NCBI GenBank assembly: GCA_048267965.1
Contig: JBLWWK010000006.1
Coordinates: forward strand, 62,001-126,000
DNA from: GCA-2705995 sp048267965
Lineage (GTDB): Bacteria > Bacteroidota > Bacteroidia > Flavobacteriales_G > Salibacteraceae
Direction of reading: 5' to 3'
DNA length: 64,000 bases
The position numbers and the translations under genes were made by a program. Positions 53,642-63,336 of the stretch are shown in pieces (position 1 is the first letter of the stretch; each line of letters starts with the position of its first letter). The notes below the pieces were generated by a model. It did no database searches. It was not told the origin of the DNA and saw only the letters and a list, made by a program, of their open reading frames with translations.

Positions 53642-56600
53642 TTAACGGTATTTTCTCATGTTCCAGTAATACGCATCCTTGGTAATTTGCTTACCGTTTA
53701 AGAAGAAAAATTCTGCACCCCACGGATATTTGTAACGCATTAACTGTCGACCTTGTCCGTTTTCAACAATGGTACTTTTCTTTACTTTTCGTTGACCATC
53801 ATCGTATTCTTCGTGCGAAATGCCACTCGGATACTTAGCTGCTAACGCTTCAGGTTGCAGTTCTTGGTAACGCTTTATGCGATCTTCTCTCGCTTTGTTA
53901 GCACGTTCTTCGGCCGCTTTTTTAGCTTCGGCAGCTTTCTTCTTACGCTCTTCTTCTGCCTTTTTGCGGGCAGCCTCTTCAGCTTCTCGTTTCTTTTGAG
54001 CAATTTCTCGCTGCTTCGCCTGCTCAGCTTCTTGCTCTTTGCGCAAGCGAGCAATTTCTGCCAATTGAGATTTCGGATACTCCATTTCTGGCTTAATATC
54101 AGAAGCCTTTAAATAACCCGCTGCCGCTTGATCGTATTCTTTAGCATTGAAAAAACGATTGGCCTCTTCTATGGCTTCATCGTATGCTTTTTGCTGCTGT
54201 TCTGCCTTCGCTTGCGCTTCTGCAGCTGCCTTTCGCTCTGCTTCTTCTTGTGCTTTTCGTTCTGCTTCTGCCGCTTCGTAAGCCGCTTGCAACTCTTCGG
54301 CTTTGGCTAATTTTTCGGTAGGAACCGGATCGTCTAACTTTAACTGTTGCGCCCTGCGATAGGCGTTTTTCGCCTTAACAAAATCGTTGGCGGCCAAGGC
54401 TGCATCGCCTTCTTCTAGTGCCTTTTTAAATCCTTGTTCTAATTGCTGTTGAGCTTGAATAGCTTCTTCTGCTTTTCGTTTCTCTTCTTCTTCTTTTCGA
54501 ATTAACCTTCTTACGTGATCGATTCTTTCTTGAGGACCCATTGCTGTAGGTTTCACTGCCTTGGCTTCTTCGAATTTAGCAATAGCATCGAAATAATTTT
54601 TCTGTTGCACCAACAATTCGGCTTCCCCGATTAAAGAACTGTATTGCTCTTCAATTGCTTCTAAACGCTCTTGCTCTGCCAGCTCTGCTTGCTCTTCTGC
54701 ATCGGCTGCCGCTTGCATGGCTTCTTCTGCTTTTGCAATTCTATCGGCCGGTATAGTAGAATTAGGATCTATCGATTTAGCTTGATTAAACAAACTAATA
54801 GCTTCGGTAAACTCGTTGCGCTCAAGTGCTTGGTTTCCTTGAGCAATTTTATTGTCAAACTCTTTGTTTTTTGCCGCCAATTCAGCTTCTTTTTCTGCAG
54901 CTAAACGTTGCTCTTCTTCGGCTTGCGCAATTAAAGTGTTCACCGTTTCAATTTTGGTAGCCGGAATTTCTGCATCCGGTTTTAGTGCTGCTGCTTGCTG
55001 ATAAAAACCAATGGCCGCTTGGTATTCTTGATTGTCTTTTGCTTGGTCACCTTGAGTCAACAAATCTTGGTACTGCTTCTCTTCCGCATCTTTTGCGGCT
55101 GCCTCCGCTTCACGTTCTTTTTGCGCAGCGAGTTCTTTCTCGGCAATAGCCGCATCTGCCGCAGCTATCTGCGTACCTGGGTAAGCTTCTTCTGGAAACA
55201 ATGTTTGCGCTTGCTTATACATGCTTATAGCGCTGGTAAACTCACCGGCCGCAAATTCAGCATCGGCTTTGGTAATAATTTCGTTGTATTCTTCGCGCTT
55301 TTTTTCTTCTTCTTTAGCGGCTTTATCAGCAGCTTTTTGTTGCGATTCAAATTGTTGTAGCGCAATTTCAGCCTCTTGCAATTTGTCTTTCGCTTCTTGA
55401 CTGTCTTTCTTCAGTTTCGTGGCTTCTTTAAAAGCAGCAATTGCACCGGCAAAATCTTCGCTGGTCATTGCAGCCGTTCCCGTTTCCATAGCGGTAGCAT
55501 AAGCGGCTTCTAACTGCTCGGCTTCGGCCTTTTGATTTTGCAACTGTGTCAGCCCTTCATTCGCCTTGGCAATTTGTTCTTGCGGATACGTTTCGTTCGG
55601 CAACACGGCTTGAGCTTCTTGGTATTTGGCAATGGATCCTTCAAAATCACCACTATTAAAAAGTTCATCAGCACCTGCAATAATGGTTTCGTATTCAGCC
55701 TGTTTTTCGGCTTGTTCTTTTTGAGAAGCAGCAGCCGCCTTTAATTCGTTGGCCTTGGTAATTTGCTCAGCGGGGTAGTTTTCTGTCGGTAGGATCCGTT
55801 TTGCCTCTTCGTATTTAGAAATCGCTTGGTCGAACTGTTCACTTTTTAGAAAATCGTCTGCTTCTTTGATGATGCCATCGTACTGCGCTTGAAGTTCTCC
55901 TTGAGCTTTGGCCGCCTTTTGTTCGTTCGCTTTGGTAATTTGCTCTTGCGGATAGCTTTCACTTGGAAGCACACCTTTGGCTTCTTCATATTTAGCAATG
56001 GCTTGGTCGAACTGTTCACTTTTTAGAAAATCGTCTGCTTCTTTGATGATGCCATCGTATTGTGCTTGAAGTTCGCCTTGAGCTTTGGCCGCCTTTAATT
56101 CGTTGGCCTTGGTAATTTGCTCTTGCGGATAGCTTTCACTTGGAAGCACACCTTTGGCTTCTTCGTATTTAGCAATCGCTTGGTCGAACTGTTCACTTTT
56201 TAGTAAATCGTCAGCCTCTTTGATGATACCATCGTACTGTGCTTGAAGTTCGCCTTGAGCTTTGGCCGCCTTTTGTTCATTGGCTTTGGTAATTTGCTCT
56301 TGTGGATAGCTTTCACTTGGAAGCACACCTTTGGCTTCTTCGTATTTAACAATGGCTTGGTCGAACTGTTCGTTTTTTAATAAATCGTCAGCCTCTTTGA
56401 TGATACCATCGTATTGTGCTTGCTTTTCGGCCTGTGCTGCTTCTTCGGCAGCAGCCGTTTTTTGCTGTTTGGCAACGTCAATTTGCGTTTTAGGATACGA
56501 TTCATCTGGTTTCACCTTGCTAGCCTCTTGGTACTTGGCAATAGCATCATCGAATTGTTGATTCTTCAACAAATCATCGGCCTCTTTGATGATACCATCG

Positions 56601-57910
56601 TACTGCGCTTGAAGTTCTCCTTGAGCTTTGGCCGCTTTTTGTTCATTGGCTTTGGTAATTTGCTCTTGTGGATAGCTTTCACTTGGAAGCACACCTTTGG
56701 CTTCTTCGTATTTCGCAATCGCTTGGTCGAACTGTTCGTTTTTTAGTAAATCGTCAGCCTCTTTGATGATACCATCGTATTGCGCTTGCTTTTCGGCCTG
56801 AGCTGCCTGTTCTGCAGCAGCCGTTTTTTGCTGTTTGGCAACGTCAATTTGCGTTTTAGGATACGATTCGCTTGGTTTCACCTTGCTAGCTTCTTGATAC
56901 TTAGCAATAGCATCATCAAATTTTTGATTTTTCAACAAATCATCCGCTTCTTCAACAATTCGATTGTATTTCTCGTCTAAAGCCGCTTGCGCTTTTTGTT
57001 CTTCTTCTTGTTTCTTTAACTGGTCTGCCTCAGCTATTTTTTCTTTCGGATAAGCTTCGTTGGGTTTTAAGCGCGAAGCTGCTGAGTATTTTTCTTTGGC
57101 ATCGTCCCACTTTTTACTGCTTAGTAAATCATCTGCTTCTTTTAGTATGGCTTGGTATTTACTATCGAGGGCTTCTTGTTGCTTGCGCTCTTCCTCTTCT
57201 TTTTTCTTAACCTCAATTTGCTTTAATTGCTCGGTAGGATAGCTTTCGTCACTTTTGATGCTTAACGCTGCTTTATAAAGCTGAGTGGCTTGGGTCCAGT
57301 TACTAGAAGAAAATGCTTTATCGGCTTCGGCTACTTTTGCATCGTACTTTTGCTTGAGCTCGGCTGCCTTCTTGGCGGCTTCTGCTTCGGCCATTTTCTT
57401 GGCAATTACTTTTATTTTCTCTTTGGGTAAAGCTTCATCGGGCAAGACTTTAGAAGCGTTTTCGTAGGCTGTTTTGGCTTCGGCTAGTTTATCTTTTGAA
57501 AAGAGGTTGTCGGCATCAGCCATCAACTTATCGTATTGCTCTTGTTTTTCGGCCATTTTGGCTTTTTCTTCGAGCTGATCGGCTAAGCGAATTTGCCGTG
57601 TTGGATAATCTCGATCGGGGAAGATCTTACTCATCGCTTTGAAGGTTTCGCGCGCTTTATCGTATTTCTCGCCCTTCATGTAACCGTCTGCCTTTGATTT
57701 CAGGCTTTCGTATTCTTTTTCTTTTTTCTCTTCGGCTTCCTTTTTTTCGGCTTCCGATTCTAATTCGGCACCAATGCTGTTGAGAATATCTTCTTCACTT
57801 TGGGCATAGACCGAATTAGGAAAAATGGATCCTACAGCAATACATAAAAAAACCACAATAAGCATATTGTGGATACCAGAAAGGTGGCATGAACGCTGAA
57901 ATAGATTCAA
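53642..57910 (-). CDS. Giant TPR-like / coiled-coil repeat protein, 1,422 residues
   Basis: A signal peptide (cleavage after SVYAQ; an in-frame ATG at 57867-57865 gives a tidier one), then 19 repeats of ~59-80 residues, each an A/E/K-rich coiled-coil linker plus a TPR-like helix pair (YDGIIKEADDLLKNEQFDQA, then Y-P-x-x-Q-I). Repeats 6 to 11 are near-identical and their DNA is a ~180-bp tandem array at about 55.8-56.9 kb. A unique C-terminal domain (~1355-1422; VVENGQGRQ-like segment, YKYPWGAEFFFLNGKQIT) follows a long charged helix. Probably periplasmic or envelope scaffold. Confidence 0.85.
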   Translation of the reverse strand: MNLFQRSCHLSGIHNMLIVVFLCIAVGSIFPNSVYAQSEEDILNSIGAELESEAEKKEAEEKKEKEYESLKSKADGYMKGEKYDKARETFKAMSKIFPDRDYPTRQIRLADQLEEKAKMAEKQEQYDKLMADADNLFSKDKLAEAKTAYENASKVLPDEALPKEKIKVIAKKMAEAEAAKKAAELKQKYDAKVAEADKAFSSSNWTQATQLYKAALSIKSDESYPTEQLKQIEVKKKEEEERKQQEALDSKYQAILKEADDLLSSKKWDDAKEKYSAASRLKPNEAYPKEKIAEADQLKKQEEEQKAQAALDEKYNRIVEEADDLLKNQKFDDAIAKYQEASKVKPSESYPKTQIDVAKQQKTAAAEQAAQAEKQAQYDGIIKEADDLLKNEQFDQAIAKYEEAKGVLPSESYPQEQITKANEQKAAKAQGELQAQYDGIIKEADDLLKNQQFDDAIAKYQEASKVKPDESYPKTQIDVAKQQKTAAAEEAAQAEKQAQYDGIIKEADDLLKNEQFDQAIVKYEEAKGVLPSESYPQEQITKANEQKAAKAQGELQAQYDGIIKEADDLLKSEQFDQAIAKYEEAKGVLPSESYPQEQITKANELKAAKAQGELQAQYDGIIKEADDFLKSEQFDQAIAKYEEAKGVLPSESYPQEQITKANEQKAAKAQGELQAQYDGIIKEADDFLKSEQFDQAISKYEEAKRILPTENYPAEQITKANELKAAAASQKEQAEKQAEYETIIAGADELFNSGDFEGSIAKYQEAQAVLPNETYPQEQIAKANEGLTQLQNQKAEAEQLEAAYATAMETGTAAMTSEDFAGAIAAFKEATKLKKDSQEAKDKLQEAEIALQQFESQQKAADKAAKEEEKKREEYNEIITKADAEFAAGEFTSAISMYKQAQTLFPEEAYPGTQIAAADAAIAEKELAAQKEREAEAAAKDAEEKQYQDLLTQGDQAKDNQEYQAAIGFYQQAAALKPDAEIPATKIETVNTLIAQAEEEQRLAAEKEAELAAKNKEFDNKIAQGNQALERNEFTEAISLFNQAKSIDPNSTIPADRIAKAEEAMQAAADAEEQAELAEQERLEAIEEQYSSLIGEAELLVQQKNYFDAIAKFEEAKAVKPTAMGPQERIDHVRRLIRKEEEEKRKAEEAIQAQQQLEQGFKKALEEGDAALAANDFVKAKNAYRRAQQLKLDDPVPTEKLAKAEELQAAYEAAEAERKAQEEAERKAAAEAQAKAEQQQKAYDEAIEEANRFFNAKEYDQAAAGYLKASDIKPEMEYPKSQLAEIARLRKEQEAEQAKQREIAQKKREAEEAARKKAEEERKKKAAEAKKAAEERANKAREDRIKRYQELQPEALAAKYPSGISHEEYDDGQRKVKKSTIVENGQGRQLMRYKYPWGAEFFFLNGKQITKDAYYWNMRKYR
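54316..54327 (+). repeat. Perfect CGGTAGGAACCG iterated motif (in repeat protein gene)
   Basis: Perfect 12-mer inside repeat 18 of the giant protein, on the minus strand coding for Pro-Val-Pro-Thr. A CGGTAGGATCCG variant lies at 55787. Confidence 0.85.
55790..56990 (-). repeat. Tandem ~180-bp coding repeats
   Basis: DNA encoding repeats 5 to 11 of the giant TPR-like protein. The copies differ by few bases (for example the block reading ADDLLKSEQFDQAIAKYEEA), so the array is prone to gain and loss of units. Confidence 0.8.
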
Positions 57911-58123
57911 ATGATTGATAATTTACGGTTGCTGCGCTAATATATAAATTAACCCAGCGTTACTCAAAGGTAAAATCTGCACATTTTATTTTTTTATTTT
58001 TTCTAAACGGTCAATTATTTGAATTAAAAATTACTTTCGCGCAGTTATTCCCCAATGGGAATTAGTTGGTTTCACATGTCGACTTTAGGCAACTTATCGG
58101 CTCTCCAGGAGCGCGCGATAGGA

Positions 58124-58726
58124 ATGGAACAACTATCAGATCAGTTGTTCAATAAGGGATTTGGAGTTTGGGATAATTTTATTTCTCAATCTCTGGTTTC
58201 GGATCTGAGTAAATTAGCCCAACAGCTATACCAAAACAACTGCTTTAAAAAGGCAGGTGTTGGCACATCTTACATGAATACAATCGATAAAAGTGTAAGA
58301 GGTGATCACATTTATTGGATTGATCAACATTCTGAGCATTCTGCTATTCAAAACTTTGTGTTTCAGCTCAACGATTTGTTGAGTTACTTGAATCAGCAAT
58401 GCTATGCGGGTGTGAGAGATTTTGAGATGCATTTTGCCCTTTATCCGGTAGGAACGCATTACGAAAAACACATTGATCAACTTCAAATCAATGGTCAACG
58501 CATGTTCAGTGTTATTTGTTATTTGAATGAAGATTGGGTTCCTACCGATGGTGGATGCTTGCAGCTTTATTTAGAAAACGAAACGTTATCGATTGAGCCG
58601 ATTGGTGGTAGATTGGTGATTTTTAAAAGTGACCAACTTCCACACGAGGTATTGACCACTAACAGCGAACGAGTTGCACTTACTGGATGGCTGCTTAACC
58701 AGCCAAAAACACTCACTTTTGTTTAA
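58124..58726 (+). CDS. 2OG-Fe(II) oxygenase (SM-20/prolyl 4-hydroxylase-like)
   Basis: About 200 residues: a double-stranded beta-helix dioxygenase. Iron ligands are H and D in THYEKHIDQ and H in QLPHEVL; the 2-oxoglutarate-binding arginine is in ERVALTGW. The Y-P-V-G-T-H-Y loop precedes the first ligand. The start is uncertain: ATG at 58124 (MEQLSDQLFNKGF), 58076 or 58055. A TAnnTTYG-type box (TACTTTCG, 58032-58039) precedes the earliest. It hydroxylates an unknown protein or small molecule. It ends 26 nt before the arginine decarboxylase gene. Confidence 0.8.
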   Translation: MEQLSDQLFNKGFGVWDNFISQSLVSDLSKLAQQLYQNNCFKKAGVGTSYMNTIDKSVRGDHIYWIDQHSEHSAIQNFVFQLNDLLSYLNQQCYAGVRDFEMHFALYPVGTHYEKHIDQLQINGQRMFSVICYLNEDWVPTDGGCLQLYLENETLSIEPIGGRLVIFKSDQLPHEVLTTNSERVALTGWLLNQPKTLTFV

Positions 58727-58752
58727 CTTTCTCTGAAAATTATTCTTAATCA

Positions 58753-60147
58753 ATGAAAAACAAGTATGTAGATCTTATTGAGCAAACTTTTGAGTTTCCT
58801 GCTTTTGAGTTTGGGTTGAATAAAAACCAATTGACGTACCACGACTTGCCATTAATGGACTTGGTGGAGCAATACGGTACACCTTTAAAATTTACTTATT
58901 TACCTTCTATTTCTTCTCAAATTCAACGAGCCAAAGTTTGGTTTCGTGATGCTATGGAAAAAGTGGACTATCAGAGCGACTATTTCTATTGCTATTGTAC
59001 AAAAAGCTCGCATTTTGAGCCAGTACTTTCTGAAGCACTCAAAAACGATATTCAAATTGAAACCTCATCGGCTTTTGATATCAATATTGTTGAAGCCCTT
59101 TACAAACAGGGTAAGCTAACCAAAAGCACCTTCATTATCTGCAATGGCTACAAGCCCGATTATTATTTAGAAAGTATTGCGCGCTTAATTAATAACGGAT
59201 TTGAAAACGTATACCCTGTTATTGACAACTATGCCGAGCTAGAAAAGCTAGAAAAGATGGTTGAGGGCAATTTCGAAGTAGGTATTCGAATTGCTTCTGA
59301 AGAAGAACCCAAATTTGAGTTTTATACTTCTCGCTTAGGTATTGGTTATAAAGACATTGTGCCGTGGTACAAAGAGAAAATTGCGAATAATCCGAAAGTG
59401 AAGTTAAAAATGCTTCATTTCTTTATCAATACCGGAATTAGAGACAACGCCTATTACTGGAGTGAATTGCACAAATGTTTAGGTGTATACACCAGCCTTA
59501 AAAAGATTTGTCCTGATTTAGATTCGTTAGATATTGGCGGTGGCTTCCCGATTAAAAATTCATTGAATTTCAATTTCGATTATCAATACATTATTGAAGA
59601 AATTGTGCGACAGATCAAAATCACTTGCAACGAGCACAACTTGAAAGAGCCTCATATTTTCACCGAATTTGGCTCGTTTACTGTGGGCGAATCTGGCGGA
59701 GCTATCTTCAAGATTCTTTCTCAAAAACAACAAAACGATCGTGAAAAGTGGAACATCATCAACTCTTCGTTTATGACTACCCTGCCCGATTCTTGGGCCA
59801 TTAATAAGCGATTTATATTGTTGGCGATAAATCGATGGAATCAGCAGTACGAACGTGTTTTGCTAGGCGGCTTAACCTGTGATTCTGACGACTATTACAA
59901 TTCTGAGCAACATGTAAATGCTATTTACTTGCCGCTATATAAAAAAGACGAGCCCCTTTACATTGGCTTTTTCGGAACGGGCGCTTACCAAGAATCGGTT
60001 GGCGGATATGGAGGAATTCAACATTGCCTTACACCTGCTCCTAAACACATTTTAATTCAACGCAACGAGAAGGGCGAATTAGAAACCCAATTGTTTGCGC
60101 AAGAACAAACGCACGAAAGCATGTTATCAATTTTAGGCTATGAATAA
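58753..60147 (+). CDS. speA: Arginine decarboxylase (biosynthetic, fold III PLP)
   Basis: A 464-residue PLP enzyme of the alanine-racemase / DapDC fold, decarboxylating arginine to agmatine. PLP lysine K84 in CYCTKSSHF, a glycine-rich phosphate loop in SLDIGGGFP, and the catalytic cysteine in LGGLTCDSDDYY. Shorter than E. coli SpeA (~650), as is usual for Bacteroidota. It overlaps the agmatinase gene by 8 nt and starts a polyamine gene set. Confidence 0.88.
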   Translation: MKNKYVDLIEQTFEFPAFEFGLNKNQLTYHDLPLMDLVEQYGTPLKFTYLPSISSQIQRAKVWFRDAMEKVDYQSDYFYCYCTKSSHFEPVLSEALKNDIQIETSSAFDINIVEALYKQGKLTKSTFIICNGYKPDYYLESIARLINNGFENVYPVIDNYAELEKLEKMVEGNFEVGIRIASEEEPKFEFYTSRLGIGYKDIVPWYKEKIANNPKVKLKMLHFFINTGIRDNAYYWSELHKCLGVYTSLKKICPDLDSLDIGGGFPIKNSLNFNFDYQYIIEEIVRQIKITCNEHNLKEPHIFTEFGSFTVGESGGAIFKILSQKQQNDREKWNIINSSFMTTLPDSWAINKRFILLAINRWNQQYERVLLGGLTCDSDDYYNSEQHVNAIYLPLYKKDEPLYIGFFGTGAYQESVGGYGGIQHCLTPAPKHILIQRNEKGELETQLFAQEQTHESMLSILGYE

Positions 60148-61012
60148 TACATCTCAAACATACGCGGGCATTCCTGAAGAATTGGCACAACTCGAAACAG
60201 CTAAGATTGCCCTTATTCCTGTTCCTTATGATGGAACCAGTACTTGGATTAAAGGAGCTGACAAAGGTCCTGATGCCTTTTTAGAAGCGTCTGAGAATAT
60301 GGAGTTATACGATATCGAAACCGATTCTGAGGTGTATTTAAAGGGAGTCTACTTGGCCGATGCTATTACAGAAGACGAATCTCCTGAGAAAATGGTAGAT
60401 GCGGTGCACCAAGCCGCTTTGAGTTATCTAAAGCAAGGCAAATTTGTAACCCTTTTTGGTGGTGAACATTCGATCTCAATTGGTTCTCTTCGCGCGTTTC
60501 GTGAGCATTTTGGGGAAATCACTGTGGTGCAAATAGATGCGCACGCAGATTTACGCCCCACCTACCACGGCTCTGCATGCAATCACGCTTGTGCATTGTA
60601 CGAATCGTCAAAAAAAGACAACCTTATTCAAATAGGCATTCGCTCAATGGATATTGAAGAAACGGCCCACACGAATTACGACCAATGCTATTTTGCACAC
60701 GAAATTGTAGGTAAGAAAAAATGGATTAAAAAGGCCGTAAACCAATGTACCGATAAGGTGTTTGTTACCATCGATTTAGATGCTTTTGATTCGGGAATTA
60801 TGCCCGGAACTGGAACCCCTGAGCCGGGTGGTTTAGATTGGCATCTTGTGATGAAATTCTTGAAGAAATTGGCTCAAAACAAGCAAATTGTTGGTTTTGA
60901 TATTGTTGAATTAGCACCGCTAGAAAACAATAAATCTTCTAACTTTTTGGCTGCAAAACTTTATTACAAATTATTAAGCTTCATCTTTAAATACAATACT
61001 GAACATGAGTAA
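60140..61012 (+). CDS. speB: Agmatinase
   Basis: A 290-residue ureohydrolase converting agmatine to putrescine and urea. The Mn ligands are all present: H110 in FGGEHSI, D133/H135/D137 in IDAHADLR, and the D-x-D in TIDLDAFDSGIMPGTGTPEP. The substrate is inferred from the coupled arginine decarboxylase upstream. Confidence 0.9.
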   Translation: MNNTSQTYAGIPEELAQLETAKIALIPVPYDGTSTWIKGADKGPDAFLEASENMELYDIETDSEVYLKGVYLADAITEDESPEKMVDAVHQAALSYLKQGKFVTLFGGEHSISIGSLRAFREHFGEITVVQIDAHADLRPTYHGSACNHACALYESSKKDNLIQIGIRSMDIEETAHTNYDQCYFAHEIVGKKKWIKKAVNQCTDKVFVTIDLDAFDSGIMPGTGTPEPGGLDWHLVMKFLKKLAQNKQIVGFDIVELAPLENNKSSNFLAAKLYYKLLSFIFKYNTEHE

Positions 61013-61982
61013 CGTAGGACCCGTACGCACGTACATCACAGAACATTACAAGCACTTTAATGCGGCCGCTTTAATTGATGCTGCTCAAGGGTATGAAACC
61101 CATTTAGCTGAAGGTGGAAAAATGATGGTAACTCTTGCAGGAGCCATGAGTACTGCCGAATTAGGTAAATCGTTAGCCGAAATGATTCGCCAAGATAAGA
61201 TTGCCATCATTTCATGTACTGGTGCCAACTTAGAAGAAGACTTAATGAATTTGGTGGCGCATTCTCATTACAAACGCGTTCCTAACTACCGTGATTTAAC
61301 ACCTCAACAAGAGTGGGATTTACTAGAAAAAGGGTTGAACCGTGTTACCGATACGTGTATTCCAGAAGAAGAAGCGTTTAGAAGATTGCAAAAACACATT
61401 TACCAACGTTGGAAAACAGCTGAAGACAACAACGAACGTTATTTTCCGCATGAATACATGTACCAGATGTTGCTTTCTGGTGAACTGGAGCAGTATTACG
61501 AAATTGATCCTAAAAACAGTTGGATGTTAGCGGCTGCAGAAAAGAACCTTCCTATAGTTGTTCCCGGATGGGAAGATTCTACCATGGGAAACATCTTTGC
61601 TTCGTATTGCATGAAACAAGAATTGGTTCCTTCTACCGTAAAATCAGGAATTGAGTACATGACTTACCTAGCCGATTATTACGTGAAAAATTCGGAAGGA
61701 AAAGGAATTGGATTTTTTCAAATTGGTGGCGGTATAGCAGGTGATTTTCCTATTTGTGTAGTACCCATGTTATACCAAGATATGGAAATGGAAAGCATTC
61801 CGTTTTGGAGTTATTTCTGTCAAATTTCTGACTCTACCACAAGTTACGGATCGTATTCTGGCGCGGTTCCTAACGAAAAAATCACATGGGGAAAACTAGA
61901 TATAGATACACCTAAATTTATTGTAGAATCAGATGCTACGATTGTAGCTCCCTTGATTTTTGCTTACTTGTTGAACTGGTAA
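61005..61982 (+). CDS. Deoxyhypusine-synthase-like enzyme (homospermidine-synthase type)
   Basis: A 325-residue protein of the deoxyhypusine synthase family. The NAD-binding and active-site blocks are visible: MMVTLAGAMSTAELGKS, CTGANLEEDLMNL, FFQIGGGIAGDFP, and the catalytic lysine K297 in NEKITWGKLD. Bacteria lack eIF5A, so the likely job is transfer of the aminobutyl group of spermidine to putrescine or a related amine. Translationally coupled to speB (8-nt overlap). Confidence 0.85.
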   Translation: MSNVGPVRTYITEHYKHFNAAALIDAAQGYETHLAEGGKMMVTLAGAMSTAELGKSLAEMIRQDKIAIISCTGANLEEDLMNLVAHSHYKRVPNYRDLTPQQEWDLLEKGLNRVTDTCIPEEEAFRRLQKHIYQRWKTAEDNNERYFPHEYMYQMLLSGELEQYYEIDPKNSWMLAAAEKNLPIVVPGWEDSTMGNIFASYCMKQELVPSTVKSGIEYMTYLADYYVKNSEGKGIGFFQIGGGIAGDFPICVVPMLYQDMEMESIPFWSYFCQISDSTTSYGSYSGAVPNEKITWGKLDIDTPKFIVESDATIVAPLIFAYLLNW

Positions 61983-61995
61983 TTTCTTTGAAAGG

Positions 61996-62301
61996 ATGGA
62001 AAAAAAACGTTCTATTATCGATTACAGCAAACTTACCGAAGAGGTATTAGCGGCTGTGAACAAAAAATATCCTTACGGTTGGGACGACACCGATATTGTG
62101 AAGTTTAAAACAGCTAAGGGAGATCAGATAAAAGCTATTCCTATTGAGATGGATGATGCTAGCTACTTGGTAAAAGTGGGGCAGCATTTAGAAGATCGTT
62201 TAGAAGAGTATCTAGAAGATGAAGAAAATGATTCTGAAAGCGATTCTGATGATATGGACGATAGCTTTTCTGGTGATGACGACCTAGAAAGTGAAGATTA
62301 A
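61996..62301 (+). CDS. Small acidic protein of unknown function
   Basis: 101 residues: a basic start (MEKKRSIIDYSKL), a compact ~65-residue domain (YPYGWDDTDIVKFKTAKGDQ) and a strongly acidic tail (last ~35 residues mostly D, E, S). It lies 13 nt after the polyamine genes, so it may belong to that unit. Similar short proteins are seen in other Bacteroidota; the role is unknown to me. Confidence 0.65.
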   Translation: MEKKRSIIDYSKLTEEVLAAVNKKYPYGWDDTDIVKFKTAKGDQIKAIPIEMDDASYLVKVGQHLEDRLEEYLEDEENDSESDSDDMDDSFSGDDDLESED

Positions 62302-62352
62302 GATAACGGTAACATTTGATGTTGCTTTTAATAGTTTACTTGCGGCCTTACT

Positions 62353-63336
62353 ATGAAACAGGCCATCTTAAATAACTACAAAGGAGTATTATTGGCGAGT
62401 GCAATTGCTTTGGTAGGCATTGTGTTAGGCAATTTTACTCCTTTTATGAGTAAAACCCTTTCTGCGCTCGCAATCGGAGTGATAATAGGTAATTTCGTAA
62501 ATATCCCAAAATATTTTTCGACTGGTCTAAAGTTAGCAGAAAAGCAAATTCTCGAATATTCTATCGTATTAATCGGGTTTGGTTTTCAACTGTCAATGCT
62601 CCAAGATTTAGGTGTAACCACTTTTGCAGCCATTGTAATTAGTGTAGTGTTTGTGATTGCCTTTTCTATGGTGTTGGGCAAAAAAATGGGTTGTAGTCAA
62701 TCGTTAAGCATCTTGTTAGGAGCCGGAAGTGCTATATGTGGTTCTGCGGCCATTGCAGCTACTGCTCCGCTGATTAAAGCCAAAGAAGAAGAAACCGGTT
62801 TGTCGTTAGGGATTATCAATTTCTTAGGCTTAATCGGTGTTGTTACTTTCCCATTAATCTCTATGTTTTTCGATTTTGACGACATGGAAGCAGGCATTCT
62901 CATTGGAGGTGTATTGCAATCGTTGGGGCACGTAATGGCATCAGCTTATACACTTGGGCAAGATGCCGGAGATTATGCGGCCATTGTTAAAATGGCAAGA
63001 ATTTTATTGATGTTGCCCCTCCTTATTGTTTTCTATTTTTTAGGAAGAAAATCTTCTCAATCATCGAAAAGCACCAAAACGAAGGTGGCTTTCCCTTATT
63101 TTATTCTCTTTTTTGCAGGAACCGTAATTGTAAGCCAGTTAAATTGGTTATCGCCTTCTACAACCACATCACTTGCTAACGCGGGCGATATTCTTTTGTG
63201 CGTTTCTATGGCCGCAATTGGATTAAAAATACGCATCAAAGAAATGATTCAAATAAGCGGAAAGGCTTCTTTACACGGCACCATTGTGTTTTTAGTTCAC
63301 ATTGCCTTCTTCCTTGCGCTTATTTACTTTTTCTAA
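62353..63336 (+). CDS. YeiH-type putative sulfate exporter (UPF0324)
   Basis: A 327-residue membrane protein with about ten helices. Family marks: GAGSAICGSAAIAATAPLIK in the middle, and the G-D-A-G-D-Y-like segment TLGQDAGDYAAIVKMARILL near residue 205. The family is a putative sulfate/anion exporter. Its stop overlaps the convergent TspO-like gene by 4 nt. Confidence 0.85.
   Translation: MKQAILNNYKGVLLASAIALVGIVLGNFTPFMSKTLSALAIGVIIGNFVNIPKYFSTGLKLAEKQILEYSIVLIGFGFQLSMLQDLGVTTFAAIVISVVFVIAFSMVLGKKMGCSQSLSILLGAGSAICGSAAIAATAPLIKAKEEETGLSLGIINFLGLIGVVTFPLISMFFDFDDMEAGILIGGVLQSLGHVMASAYTLGQDAGDYAAIVKMARILLMLPLLIVFYFLGRKSSQSSKSTKTKVAFPYFILFFAGTVIVSQLNWLSPSTTTSLANAGDILLCVSMAAIGLKIRIKEMIQISGKASLHGTIVFLVHIAFFLALIYFF

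Noticed and set aside
55790..56990. CRISPR array
   Set aside because: The regular repeats are coding, ~180 bp long and contiguous, with no spacers.
53855..57467. A series of plus-strand frames opposite the giant TPR-like gene
   Set aside because: They are produced by the repeated, biased codons of the minus-strand gene and have low-complexity F/L/C/S-rich products.
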